From contig RPFO01000995.1 in assembly GCA_009746045.1 (NCBI GenBank), positions 1 through 32,500 of the forward strand: 32,500 nt of DNA, read 5' to 3'. Shown here piece by piece: positions 1 through 10,167 of the stretch. How positions within the stretch are numbered: the stretch's first letter is position 1; every line of letters begins with the position of its first letter. The DNA is from Mesostigma viride. Its lineage: Eukaryota; Streptophyta; Mesostigmatophyceae; Mesostigmatales; Mesostigmataceae. The notes beneath the pieces are model-generated. The model had not been told where the DNA came from and searched no databases. It was given only the letters and a program-made list of their open reading frames with translations. The position numbers and the translations under genes were made by a program.

Positions 1-107
1 AGCTGGCCCTCTGGCCGAGGTCCAACATTTTCGGGTGAGAAGTTTGCCGTATGTATTATAATAAGGAATAAATTTTTTGTTATTCTGACAAAAACGCTAT
101 ATAGCTA
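1..107. other. AT-rich flank left of the satellite block
   Basis: This stretch is AT-rich from about position 40 onward and matches neither satellite family nor the islands by eye. It joins the first family B unit directly at CAAG (108-111). The segment is too short to interpret: it could be the true edge of the array or part of another interspersed segment. No gene or RNA feature is visible. Confidence 0.5.
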
Positions 108-834
108 CAAGATCGGGGCTCCGCCCCCGAACCCCCGCTACTTGGCAGATTCTGTGCCTCAACGCTTTTTGTGCCTCAACGGCGAGTACGAGCACAGCCG
201 TACACTCCGCTCACACAGCCCGCCCACTAGCAAGACAGCCGAACCTGTACGGCCGGCCACAGCCTGTGCATCCCCTGGATTGCGCCTCGATTCCATGCAA
301 ACTCATGGTGCCGAACGGTTTGCTGGCCTATTTTGGGAAGCCGGTGGCTGAACCGAACCGCAACTAAAACCTGGTAGTCAGTACGTCAGATCCGTCCGTC
401 AGCTTTCTCGCTTGTTGCCAGCAACCTCCAAATACCCCTTGAATCGGTCCTCTCCTCGCCGTTTTCCTTGCCAATTTCCCTCGTCGTTCCAAACAACTAG
501 GCCAATGTCCAAGCTCAACTCGGAACGCAAGGCTTTGGCGCTTAGCTACTCGGAAAAAATCACGGTTACGAGGAGGTTACGGCCGTTTCTACTCGAAACG
601 CTTTTACCGATTGACGGTTGGCAGGTATTTGTTTGGCTACTCGTCTTAGAAGAGTTTGGGCGCCGGACGCTACGCGGTGACAGGCTGCTAGAAAGCCTAC
701 GGATGGGATCTGCGTAAAGATTTTGTGGAAACAAATTGTGCGTTCGGATTTTTGCGCTACTCGGGTACGGACACACGTTTGCCGGAAGAGTTTGCGGAAC
801 AATTGGCGGACCATAATCGTAGTATAAAGGGCAA
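108..834. repeat. Satellite family B unit (727 bp), left copy
   Basis: The unit starts at CAAG and ends just before the CAAG of the first A unit. It matches 31751-32477 along its whole length with scattered substitutions and indels, and both copies are 727 bp long. Inside is a direct repeat of GTGCCTCAACG (154-164 and 171-181). A short stretch, TGGGAAGC followed by CCGAACCG (about 334-360), resembles the TGGGAAGTAGGCCGAACCG of family A. The tail ATCGTAGTATAAAGGGCAA (816-834) resembles the A tail ATCGTAGTTAAGTAGTTGA. Families A and B may therefore be distant relatives. Open frames inside have no recognisable protein features. Confidence 0.85.
114..129. repeat. Unit-start hairpin of family B, left copy
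   Basis: GGGGC (115-119) and GCCCC (123-127) pair around a TCC loop, three bases after CAAG. This copy has one G fewer in the left arm than the right-hand copies, so its outermost pair needs a bulge. Confidence 0.7.
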
Positions 835-1551
835 CAAGTTGGGGGCCCCTTCGGGGCCCAGACTTTTTGGCGCCTGAGCGGGCGATTGGCGCGTACACCC
901 GCGGGTGCGTCCTCGGGAACGCCGGCGCCACGCGGGGTGCGCAGTGCGAAGGGGCAGTGGCCAAGGGCGCCGAGGCGGGGGGGCCAGCGGGAGCCCAAAA
1001 ATTTCGGCTTCGTACGGCCGTTTTTTAGGCGGAGCCTCCTGCTTTTCACAGTTTCGAGCCGTTTTTTTCCCACGCTCGCCGTCTGAACACGTTCAGGTCA
1101 GTAATCTCGCTAAAATTGGCACGGAAATGGCGTGGGAAGTAGGCCGAACCGAAAATTGAACCAAAAACCGTTCAGAAAGTGTTCGAACTCAATTTTCGTT
1201 CAGTCTGAACACTCAAAATTTCCCGTTCAGTCTGAACCCTTAGTATTTGTAGTAGGATGTTTGGAGAGAGATCCTTCCCGTAGTAACAAGTTAATCAGCC
1301 GTATATGCCCCACGGCATTTCTCGCGCATTTTGCTGAATTCAGTTTCTGTTCAGAACACATCAGACTCGATCTTACGAGGGTGTGACGGCGTTCAGGCCG
1401 GCGGTTACGGGACGTAACTCGCGGCTCCGCAGGATTTCAGGGATGGCCTTCGATCGTGGGGGTGCGATCAGGCCGTACGGTACGGCGCCCGCGGCGGTGT
1501 CAGGATGTTCGGGTTCTCCCTTGCGCAACACGATCGTAGTTAAGTAGTTGA
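835..1551. repeat. A unit, class a (717 bp)
   Basis: This is the first A unit after the B unit; the junction is exactly at CAAG. It has hairpin loop TTC, AGGCGGAGCCT and the tail spacer GTAACAAGTTAATC. It shares AAGGGCGCC (952-961 region) with the units at 8012 and 10900. Confidence 0.9.
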
Positions 1552-2283
1552 CAAGTTGGGGGCCCCTGCGGGGCCCAGACTTTTTGGCGCCTGAGCGGGC
1601 GATTGGCGCGTACACCCGCGGGATGCGTCCTCGGGAACGCCGGCGCCACGCGGGGTGCGCAGTGCGAAGGGGCAGTGGCCGAGGGCGCCGAGGCGGGGGG
1701 CCAGCGGGAGCCCAAAAATTTCGGTTCCGTACGGCCGTTTTTGGGGCTGAGCCCCCTGCTTTTCACAGTTTCTAGCCGTTTTTTGCCACGCTCCCCGTCT
1801 GAACACGTTCAGTTGTGTCATCCCGCTAAAATTGGCACGAAAATTGCGTGGGAAGTAGGCCGAACCGAAAATTTAACCGACAAACCGTTCAAAATAGGGT
1901 TCGAACTAAATTTTCCGCACACTTCTCGTTCAGTCTGAACAGTCGAAATTTCCCGTTCAGTCTGAACCCTTAGTATTTCTAGTATTTTGTTTGGAGAGAG
2001 ATCCTTCGTGTATAAACTCTTCCTCCCAGCCGTATATGCCCCCCGGCATTTCTTGCGCATTTTGCTGAATTCAGCTTCTGTTCAGAATAGGTAAGACTCG
2101 ATCTTAGGAGGGTGTGACGGCGTTCAGACTAGCGGTTACGGGCCGTTACTCGCGGCTCCGCAGGATTTCAGGATTTGCCCTCGTTCGTGGGGGTGCGATC
2201 AGGCCGTACGGTACGGCGCCCGCGGCGATGTCAGGATGTTCGGGTTTCTCCGTTGCGCAACACGATCGTAGTTAAGTAGTTGA
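1552..2283. repeat. A unit, class b with six-G run (732 bp)
   Basis: Loop TGC. It differs from the 733-bp consensus visibly by one G fewer in the GAGGCGGGGGG run, a mark shared with the units at 8743 and 10168. Confidence 0.9.
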
Positions 2284-2992
2284 CAAGTTGGGGGCCCCTT
2301 CGGGGCCCAGACTTTTTGGCGCCTGAGCGGGCGATTGGCGCGTACACCCGCGGGGTGCGTCCTCGGGAACGCCGGCGCCACGCGGGGCGCGCAGTGCGAA
2401 GGGGCAGTGGCCGAGGGCGCCGAGGCGGGGGGGCCAGCGGGAGCCCGAAAATTTCGGTTTCGTACGGCCGTTTTTTAAGCGGAGCCCCCTGCTTTCCACA
2501 GTTTCGAGCCGTTTTTTTCCATGCTCCCCGTCTGAACACGTTCAGGTCAGTCATCTCGCAAAAATTGGCACTGAAATTGCGTGGGAAGTAGGCCGAACCG
2601 AATATTCAACCAAAAACGCGTTCAGAAATGTGTTCGAACTCAATATTCGTTCAGTCTGAACACTTGAAATTTGCCGTTCAGTCTGAACCCTTAGTATTTG
2701 TAGTAGGATGTTTGCTTCGGCAACAAACTCTTTGCCCTGCCGTATATGCCCCCCGGCATTTCTCGCGCATTTTGCTGAATTCGGCTTCCGTTCAGAACTG
2801 CTGACAGTCGATCTTAGGAGGGTGTGACGGCGTTCAGGCCGGCGGTTACGGGCCGTAACTCGCGGCTCCGCAGGATTTCAGGATTTGCCCTCGGGCGTGG
2901 GGTGCGATCAGGCCGTACGGTACGGCGCCCGCGGCGATGTCAGGATGTTCGGGTTTCTCCCTTGCGCAACACGATCGTAGTTAAGTAGTTGA
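2284..2992. repeat. A unit, class c (709 bp)
   Basis: Loop TTC, with the TTGC-TTCG-GCAA hairpin in the tail. It closely matches the unit at 7301. Confidence 0.9.
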
Positions 2993-3716
2993 CAAGTTGG
3001 GGGCCCCTGCGGGGCCCGGACTTTTTGGCGCCTGAGCGGGCGATTGGCGCGTACACCCGCGGGGTGCGTCCTCGGGAACGCCGGCGCCACGCGGGGTGCG
3101 CAGTGCGAAGGGGCAGTGGCCGAGGGCGCCGAGGCGGGGGGGCCAGCGGGAGCCCAAAAATTTCGGTTCGTACGGCCGTTTTTGGGGCTGAGCCCCCTGC
3201 TTTTCACAGTTTCGAGCCGTTTTTTGCCACGCTCCCCGTCTGAACACGTTCAGTTCAGTCATCGCTAAAATTGGCACGAAATTGCGTGGGAAGTAGGCCG
3301 AACCGAAAATTTAACCGAAAAACCGTTCAGAATAGGGTTCGAACTTAAATTTCTGCACATTTCGTTCATTCTGAACACTAGAAATTTCCCGTTCAGTCTG
3401 AACCCTTAGTATCAAGTAGGATGTTTGGATAGAGATCCTTCCCGTAGTAACAAGTTAATCAGCCGTATATGCCCCCCGGCATTTCTCGCGCATTTTGCTG
3501 AATTCAGCTTCCGTTCAGAACTGCTGACACTCGATCTTAGGAGGGTGTGACGGCGTTCAGGCGAGCGGTTACGGGCCGTAACTCGCGGCTCCGCAGGATT
3601 TCAGGATTTGTAGGCGTTCGTGGGGGTGCGATCAGGCCGTACGGTACGGCGCCCGCGGCGATGTCAGGATGTTCGGGTTTCTCCCTTGCGCAACACGATC
3701 GTAGTTAAGTAGTTGA
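2993..3716. repeat. A unit, mosaic b/a (724 bp)
   Basis: The front carries the class b loop TGC and GGGGCTGAGCCCC, while the tail carries the class a spacer GTAACAAGTTAATC. The first GTTCAG dyad is altered to GTTCATTCTGAAC. This is a recombinant unit, real or produced by consensus building. Confidence 0.85.
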
Positions 3717-4442
3717 CAAGTTGGGGGCCCCTGCGGGGCCCAGACTTTTTGGCGCCTGAGCGGGCGATTGGCGCGTACACCCGCGGGATGCGTCCTCGGG
3801 AACGCCGGCGCCACGCGGGGTGCGCAGTGCGAAGGGGCAGTGGCCGAGGGCGCCGAGGCGGGGGGGCCAGCGGGAGCCCAAAAATTTCGGTTCCGTACGG
3901 CCGTTTTTGGGGCTGAGCCCCCTGCTTTTCACAGTTTCTAGCCGTTTTTTGCCACGCTCCCCGTCTGAACACGTTCAGTTGTGTCATCCGCTAAAATTGG
4001 CACGAAATTGCGTGGGAAGTAGGCCGAACCGAAAATTTAACCGAAAACCGTTCAAATAGGGTTCGAACTAAATTTTCCGCACACTTCTCGTTCAGTCTGA
4101 ACAGTCGAAATTTCCCGTTCAGTCTGAACCCTTAGTATTTCTAGTAGGATGTTTGGAGAGAGATCCTTCGTGTAAAAGTTCCTCCCAGCCGTATATGCCC
4201 CCCGGCATTTCTTGCGCATTTTGCTGAATTCAGCTTCTGTTCAGAATAGGTGAGACTCGATCTTAGGAGGGTGTGACGGCGTTCAGACTAGCGGTTACGG
4301 GCCGTTACTCGCGGCTCCGCAGGATTTCAGGATTTGCCCTCGTTCGTGGGGGTGCGATCAGGCCGTACGGTACGGCGCCCGCGGCGATGTCAGGATGTTC
4401 GGGTTTCTCCCTTGCGCAACACGATCGTAGTTAAGTAGTTGA
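3717..4442. repeat. A unit, class b with small deletions (726 bp)
   Basis: Class b throughout, but with single-base and few-base losses after the first CTGAAC (about 3985-4250), for example CATCCGC in place of CATCCCGC. Confidence 0.85.
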
Positions 4443-4450
4443 CAAGTTGG

Positions 4451-4467
4451 GGGCCCCTGCGGGGCCC
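4451..4467. repeat. Unit-start hairpin of family A
   Basis: GGGCCCC (4451-4457), loop TGC (4458-4460), GGGGCCC (4461-4467): a perfect 7-bp stem located eight bases into the unit, just after CAAG. Every complete A unit has it, with only the middle loop base varying (TTC or TGC). Confidence 0.9.
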
Positions 4468-4634
4468 AGACTTTTTGGCGCCTGAGCGGGCGATTGGCGC
4501 GTACACCCGCGGGATGCGTCCTCGGGAACGCCGGCGCCACGCGGGGTGCGCAGTGCGAAGGGGCAGTGGCCGAGGGCGCCGAGGCGGGGGGGCCAGCGGG
4601 AGCCCAAAAATTTCGGTTCCGTACGGCCGTTTTT

Positions 4635-4647
4635 GGGGCTGAGCCCC
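4635..4647. repeat. Inner GC dyad, class-specific
   Basis: GGGGCT-G-AGCCCC. Class a has AGGC-GGA-GCCT at the same place, and the units at 12831 and 17599 have TCCGC-AG-GCGGA. Classes c and d show no clear dyad here, so the conservation is partial. Confidence 0.65.
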
Positions 4648-4690
4648 CTGCTTTTCACAGTTTCTAGCCGTTTTTTGCCACGCTCCCCGT

Positions 4691-4859
4691 CTGAACACGT
4701 TCAGTTGTGTCATCCCGCTAAAATTGGCACGAAAATTGCGTGGGAAGTAGGCCGAACCGAAAATTTAACCGACAAACCGTTCAAAATAGGGTTCGAACTA
4801 AATTTTCCGCACACTTCTCGTTCAGTCTGAACAGTCGAAATTTCCCGTTCAGTCTGAAC
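4691..4859. promoter_or_regulatory. GTTCAG/CTGAAC half-site cluster
   Basis: In this unit an everted pair CTGAAC-AC-GTTCAG lies at 4691-4704, a perfect palindrome GTTCGAAC at 4791-4798, and two dyads GTTCAG-T-CTGAAC at 4820-4832 and 4847-4859, 27 bp apart start to start. Two more single GTTCAG sites follow at 4972-4977 and 5014-5019, giving eight exact half-sites per unit. Clustered short dyads of this kind are typical of binding sites for a dimeric protein. Neither that protein nor a regulatory role is known from this sequence; the call is structural. Confidence 0.55.
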
Positions 4860-4927
4860 CCTTAGTATTTCTAGTATTTTGTTTGGAGAGAGATCCTTCG
4901 TGTATAAACTCTTCCTCCCAGCCGTAT

Positions 4928-4941
4928 ATGCCCCCCGGCAT
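4928..4941. repeat. ATGCC/GGCAT dyad
   Basis: ATGCC-CCCC-GGCAT. The loop varies between units (CCCC, CCAC or CCC) while the arms stay intact in the complete units, which is the pattern expected if the arms matter. Confidence 0.7.
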
Positions 4942-5094
4942 TTCTTGCGCATTTTGCTGAATTCAGCTTCTGTTCAGAATAGGTAAGACTCGATCTTAGG
5001 AGGGTGTGACGGCGTTCAGACTAGCGGTTACGGGCCGTTACTCGCGGCTCCGCAGGATTTCAGGATTTGCCCTCGTTCGTGGGGGTGCGATCAG

Positions 5095-5109
5095 GCCGTA
5101 CGGTACGGC
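5095..5109. repeat. GCCGTAC-G-GTACGGC dyad
   Basis: A perfect 7-bp-arm dyad about 65 bp before the unit end. I see it unchanged in the A units that retain this part. Confidence 0.8.
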
Positions 5110-5153
5110 GCCCGCGGCGATGTCAGGATGTTCGGGTTTCTCCCTTGCGCAAC

Positions 5154-5161
5154 ACGATCGT
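5154..5161. repeat. ACGATCGT palindrome near the unit end
   Basis: A perfect 8-bp palindrome 14 bp before the end of the unit and present in the full A units. Family B has ATAATCGT at the matching place and lacks the symmetry. Confidence 0.6.
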
Positions 5162-5175
5162 AGTTAAGTAGTTGA

Positions 5176-5907
5176 CAAGTTGGGGGCCCCTGCGGGGCCC
5201 AGACTTTTTGGCGCCTGAGCGGGCGATTGGCGCGTACACCCGCGGGATGCGTCCTCGGGAACGCCGGCGCCACGCGGGGTGCGCAGTGCGAAGGGGCAGT
5301 GGCCGAGGGCGCCGAGGCGGGGGGGCCAGCGGGAGCCCAAAAATTTCGGTTCCGTACGGCCGTTTTTGGGGCTGAGCCCCCTGCTTTTCACAGTTTCTAG
5401 CCGTTTTTTGCCACGCTCCCCGTCTGAACACGTTCAGTTGTGTCATCCCGCTAAAATTGGCACGAAAATTGCGTGGGAAGTAGGCCGAACCGAAAATTTA
5501 ACCGACAAACCGTTCAAAATAGGGTTCGAACTAAATTTTCCGCACACTTCTCGTTCAGTCTGAACAGTCGAAATTTCCCGTTCAGTCTGAACCCTTAGTA
5601 TTTCTAGTATTTTGTTTGGAGAGAGATCCTTCGTGTATAAACTCTTCCTCCCAGCCGTATATGCCCCCGGCATTTCTTGCGCATTTTGCTGAATTCAGCT
5701 TCTGTTCAGAATAGGTAAGACTCGATCTTAGGAGGGTGTGACGGCGTTCAGACTAGCGGTTACGGGCCGTTACTCGCGGCTCCGCAGGATTTCAGGATTT
5801 GCCCTCGTTCGTGGGGGTGCGATCAGGCCGTACGGTACGGCGCCCGCGGCGATGTCAGGATGTTCGGGTTTCTCCCTTGCGCAACACGATCGTAGTTAAG
5901 TAGTTGA
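5176..5907. repeat. A unit, class b, five-C variant (732 bp)
   Basis: Identical in appearance to the 733-bp consensus apart from one C fewer in ATGCCCCCGGCAT. The unit at 28892 has the same change, and both are followed by a TTC-loop unit. Confidence 0.9.
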
Positions 5908-6603
5908 CAAGTTGGGGGCCCCTTCGGGGCCCAGACTTTTTGGCGCCTGAGCGGGCGATTGGCGCGTACACCCGCGGGTGCGTCCTCGGGAACGCCGGCG
6001 CCACGCGGGGTGCGCAGTGCGAAGGGGCAGTGGCCGAGGGCGCCGAGGCGGGGGGGCCAGCGGGAGCCCAAAAATTTCGGTTCGTACGGCCGTTTTTGCG
6101 GAGCCCCCTGCTTTCACAGTTTCGAGCCGTTTTTTTCCACGCTCCCCGTCTGAACACGTTCAGGTCAGTCATCTCGCAAAAATTGGCACGAAATTGCGTG
6201 GGAAGTAGGCCGAACCGAAATTTAACCAAAAACCGTTCAGAAATGTGTTCGAACTCAATATTCGTTCAGTCTGAACACTTGAAATTTCCCGTTCAGTCTG
6301 AACCCTTAGTATTTGTAGTAGGATGTTTGCTTCGGCAACAAACTCTTTCCCTGCCGTATATGCCCCCCGGCATTTCTCGCGCATTTTGCTGAATTCGGCT
6401 TCCGTTCAGAACTGCTGACAGTCGATCTTAGGAGGGTGTGACGGCGTTCAGGCCGGCGGTTACGGGCCGTAACTCGCGGCTCCGCAGGATTTCAGGATTT
6501 GCCCTCGCGTGGGGTGCGATCAGGCCGTACGGTACGGCGCCCGCGGCGATGTCAGGATGTTCGGGTTCTCCCTTGCGCAACACGATCGTAGTTAAGTAGT
6601 TGA
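5908..6603. repeat. A unit, compact c-like (696 bp)
   Basis: Loop TTC and a class c tail, with many scattered one- and two-base losses, for example GGTTCGTACGG and GGCACGAAATTGCG. Confidence 0.88.
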
Positions 6604-7300
6604 CAAGTTGGGGGCCCCTTCGGGGCCCAGACTTTTTGGCGCCTGAGCGGGCGATTGGCGTGTACACCCGCGGGGTGCGTCCTCGGGAACGCCGGCGCCA
6701 CGCGGGGTGCGCAGTGCGAAGGGGCAGTGGCCGAGGGCGCCGAGGCGGGGGGGCCAGCGGGAGCCCAAAAATTTCGGTTTCGTACGGCCGTTTTTTAAGC
6801 GGAGCCCCCTGCTGTCCACAGTTTCGAGCCGTTTTTTTTCCATGCTCCCCGTCTGAACACGTTCAGGTCAGTCATCTCGCAAAAATCGGCACAGAAATTG
6901 CGTGGGAAGTAGGCCGAACCGAAAATTGAACAAAAACCCGTTCAGAAATGTGTTCGAACTAAATTTTCGTTCAGTCTGAACACTTGAAATTTTCGTTCAG
7001 TCTGAACACTTGAAATGTTTGCTTCGGCAAGAAACTCTTTCCCCTGCCGTATATGCCCCACGGCATTTCTCGCGCATTTTGCTGAATTCGGATTCCGTTC
7101 AGAACTCCTGAGACTCGATCTTAGGAGGGTGTGACGGCGTTCAGGCCGGCGGTTACGGGCCGTAACTCGCGGCTCCGCAGGATTTCAGGAATAGTAGCCG
7201 TTCGTGGGGGTGCGATCAGGCCGTACGGTACGGCGCCCGCGGCGATGTCAGGATGTTCGGGGTTCTCCCTTGCGCAACACGATCGTAGTTAAGTAGTTGA
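6604..7300. repeat. A unit, class d (697 bp)
   Basis: Two directly repeated copies of CGTTCAGTCTGAACACTTGAAAT (each over 20 bases; starts near 6968 and 6994) replace the usual second dyad plus AGTATTTGTAGTAGG spacer. Confidence 0.88.
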
Positions 7301-8011
7301 CAAGTTGGGGGCCCCTTCGGGGCCCAGACTTTTTGGCGCCTGAGCGGGCGATTGGCGCGTACACCCGCGGGGTGCGTCCTCGGGAACGCCGGCGCCACGC
7401 GGGGCGCGCAGTGCGAAGGGGCAGTGGCCGAGGGCGCCGAGGCGGGGGGGCCAGCGGGAGCCCGAAAATTTCGGTTTCGTACGGCCGTTTTTTAAGCGGA
7501 GCCCCCTGCTTTCCACAGTTTCGAGCCGTTTTTTTCCCACGCTCGCCGTCTGAACACGTTCAGGTCAGTCATCTCGCAAAAATTGGCACTGAAATTGCGT
7601 GGGAAGTAGGCCGAACCGAATATTCAACCAAAAACGCGTTCAGAAATGTGTTCGAACTCAATATTCGTTCAGTCTGAACACTTGAAATTTGCCGTTCAGT
7701 CTGAACCCTTAGTATTTGTAGTAGGATGTTTGCTTCGGCAACAAACTCTTTGCCCTGCCGTATATGCCCCCCGGCATTTCTCGCGCATTTTGCTGAATTC
7801 GGCTTCCGTTCAGAACTGCTGACAGTCGATCTTAGGAGGGTGTGACGGCGTTCAGGCCGGCGGTTACGGGCCGTAACTCGCGGCTCCGCAGGATTTCAGG
7901 ATTTGCCCTCGGGCGTGGGGTTGCGATCAGGCCGTACGGTACGGCGCCCGCGGCGATGTCAGGATGTTCGGGGTTCTCCCTTGCGCAACACGATCGTAGT
8001 TAAGTAGTTGA
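7301..8011. repeat. A unit, class c (711 bp)
   Basis: Near match to the unit at 2284, including the same TTGC-TTCG-GCAA hairpin in the tail. Confidence 0.9.
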
Positions 8012-8742
8012 CAAGTTGGGGGCCCCTTCGGGGCCCAGACTTTTTGGCGCCTGAGCGGGCGATTGGCGCGTACACCCGCGGGGTGCGTCCTCGGGAACGC
8101 CGGCGCCACGCGGGGTGCGCAGTGCGAAGGGGCAGTGGCCAAGGGCGCCGAGGCGGGGGGGGCCAGCGGGAGCCCAAAAATTTCGGCTTCGTACGGCCGT
8201 TTTTTAGGCGGAGCCTCCTGCTTTTCACAGTTTCGAGCCGTTTTTTTCCCACGCTCGCCGTCTGAACACGTTCAGGTCAGTAATCTCGCTAAAATTGGCA
8301 CGGAAATGGCGTGGGAAGTAGGCCGAACCGAAAATTGAACCCGCAAACCGTTCAAACTAGGGTTCGAACTAAATTTTCTGCACATTTCCCGTTCATTCTT
8401 AACAGTCGACATTTCCCGTTCAGTCTGAACACTTAGTAAATGTAGTAGGATGTTTGGAGAGAGATCCTTCCCGTAGTAACAAGTTAATCAGCCGTATATG
8501 CCCCACGGCATTTCTCGCGCATTTTGCTGAATTCAGTTTCTGTTCAGAACACATCAGACTCGATCTTACGAGGGTGTGACGGCGTTCAGGCCGGCGGTTA
8601 CGGGACGTAACTCGCGGCTCCGCAGGATTTCAGGATGCCTCGATCGTGGGGGTGCGATCAGGCCGTACGGTACGGCGCCCGCGGCGATGTCAGGATGTTC
8701 GGGGTTCTCCCTTGCGCAACACGATCGTAGTTAAGTAGTTGA
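8012..8742. repeat. A unit, class a front with degenerate dyad (731 bp)
   Basis: The front is class a with an eight-G run. In the middle the first GTTCAG dyad is decayed to GTTCATTCTTAAC, as in the unit at 12101. The second dyad is intact. Confidence 0.88.
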
Positions 8743-9474
8743 CAAGTTGGGGGCCCCTGCGGGGCCCAGACTTTTTGGCGCCTGAGCGGGCGATTGGCGC
8801 GTACACCCGCGGGATGCGTCCTCGGGAACGCCGGCGCCACGCGGGGTGCGCAGTGCGAAGGGGCAGTGGCCGAGGGCGCCGAGGCGGGGGGCCAGCGGGA
8901 GCCCAAAAATTTCGGTTCCGTACGGCCGTTTTTGGGGCTGAGCCCCCTGCTTTTCACAGTTTCTAGCCGTTTTTTGCCACGCTCCCCGTCTGAACACGTT
9001 CAGTTGTGTCATCCCGCTAAAATTGGCACGAAAATTGCGTGGGAAGTAGGCCGAACCGAAAATTTAACCGACAAACCGTTCAAAATAGGGTTCGAACTAA
9101 ATTTTCCGCACACTTCTCGTTCAGTCTGAACAGTCGAAATTTCCCGTTCAGTCTGAACCCTTAGTATTTCTAGTATTTTGTTTGGAGAGAGATCCTTCGT
9201 GTATAAACTCTTCCTCCCAGCCGTATATGCCCCCCGGCATTTCTTGCGCATTTTGCTGAATTCAGCTTCTGTTCAGAATAGGTAAGACTCGATCTTAGGA
9301 GGGTGTGACGGCGTTCAGACTAGCGGTTACGGGCCGTTACTCGCGGCTCCGCAGGATTTCAGGATTTGCCCTCGTTCGTGGGGGTGCGATCAGGCCGTAC
9401 GGTACGGCGCCCGCGGCGATGTCAGGATGTTCGGGTTTCTCCCTTGCGCAACACGATCGTAGTTAAGTAGTTGA
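8743..9474. repeat. A unit, class b with six-G run (732 bp)
   Basis: Matches the unit at 1552, including the missing G. Confidence 0.9.
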
Positions 9475-10167
9475 CAAGTTGGGGGCCCCTTCGGGGCCCA
9501 GACTTTTTGGCGCCTGAGCGGGCGATTGGCGTGTACACCCGCGGGGTGCGTCCTCGGGAACGCCGGCGCCACGCGGGGTGCGCAGTGCGAAGGGGCAGTG
9601 GCCGAGGGCGCCGAGGCGGGGGGGCCAGCGGGAGCCCAAAAATTTCGGTTTCGTACGGCCGTTTTTTAAGCGGAGCCCCCTGCTGTCCACAGTTTCGAGC
9701 CGTTTTTTTTCCATGCTCCCCGTCTGAACACGTTCAGGTCAGTCATCTCGCAAAAATCGGCACAGAAATTGCGTGGGAAGTAGGCCGAACCGAAAATTGA
9801 ACAAAAAACCCGTTCAGAAATGTGTTCGAACTAAATTTTCGTTCAGTCTGAACACTTGAAATTTTCGTTCAGTCTGAACACTTGAAATGTTTGCTTCGGC
9901 AAGAAACTCTTTCCCCTGCCGTATATGCCCCACGGCATTTCTCGCGCATTTTGCTGAATTCGGATTCCGTTCAGAACTCCTGAGACTCGATCTTAGGAGG
10001 GTGTGACGGCGTTCAGGCCGGCGGTTACGGGCCGTAACTCGCGGCTCCGCAGGATTTCAGGAGTGCCGTTCGTGGGGGTGCGATCAGGCCGTACGGTACG
10101 GCGCCCGCGGCGATGTCAGGATGTTCGGGGTTCTCCTTGCGCAACACGATCGTAGTTAAGTAGTTGA
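9475..10167. repeat. A unit, class d (693 bp)
   Basis: Matches the unit at 6604, including the doubled dyad and the CTGTCCACAG variant at 9682-9691. Confidence 0.9.

Larger units (their letters stand above)
4443..5175. repeat. A unit, class b reference copy (733 bp)
   Basis: This unit shows the consensus length and matches the six-unit block at 23064-27461, although divergent units and both islands lie between them. The dyads annotated separately below are given on this copy. Confidence 0.93.

Noticed and set aside
835-1551. A units as Helitrons with a 3' hairpin
   Set aside because: Read on the minus strand the hairpin is near one end, but no CTRR end follows at the usual distance and no Rep/helicase coding sequence is present. 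Only the defined end is kept as a finding.
4451-4467. Rho-independent terminator at the unit start
   Set aside because: The GC stem is followed by AGACTTTTT only after several bases, there is no upstream gene, and a bacterial context is not supported.
4789-4800. GGGTTCGAACTA resembling a tRNA B box, suggesting a tRNA-derived SINE or Pol III promoter
   Set aside because: The last bases do not fit the B box, no A box stands upstream at normal spacing, and no cloverleaf can be drawn.
4700-4850. Phased A-tracts causing intrinsic bending
   Set aside because: Tracts such as AAAATT occur at spacings of 12, 28, 40 and 38 bp, which do not hold a helical phase.
4820-4859. CRISPR-like short regularly spaced repeats
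   Set aside because: There are only two dyads per unit at 27 bp, with constant rather than variable sequence between them, and no cas gene.
4990-5010. AGGAGGG resembling a bacterial ribosome-binding site in each unit
   Set aside because: There is no start codon at proper spacing leading to a conserved frame, and the region shows eukaryotic features.
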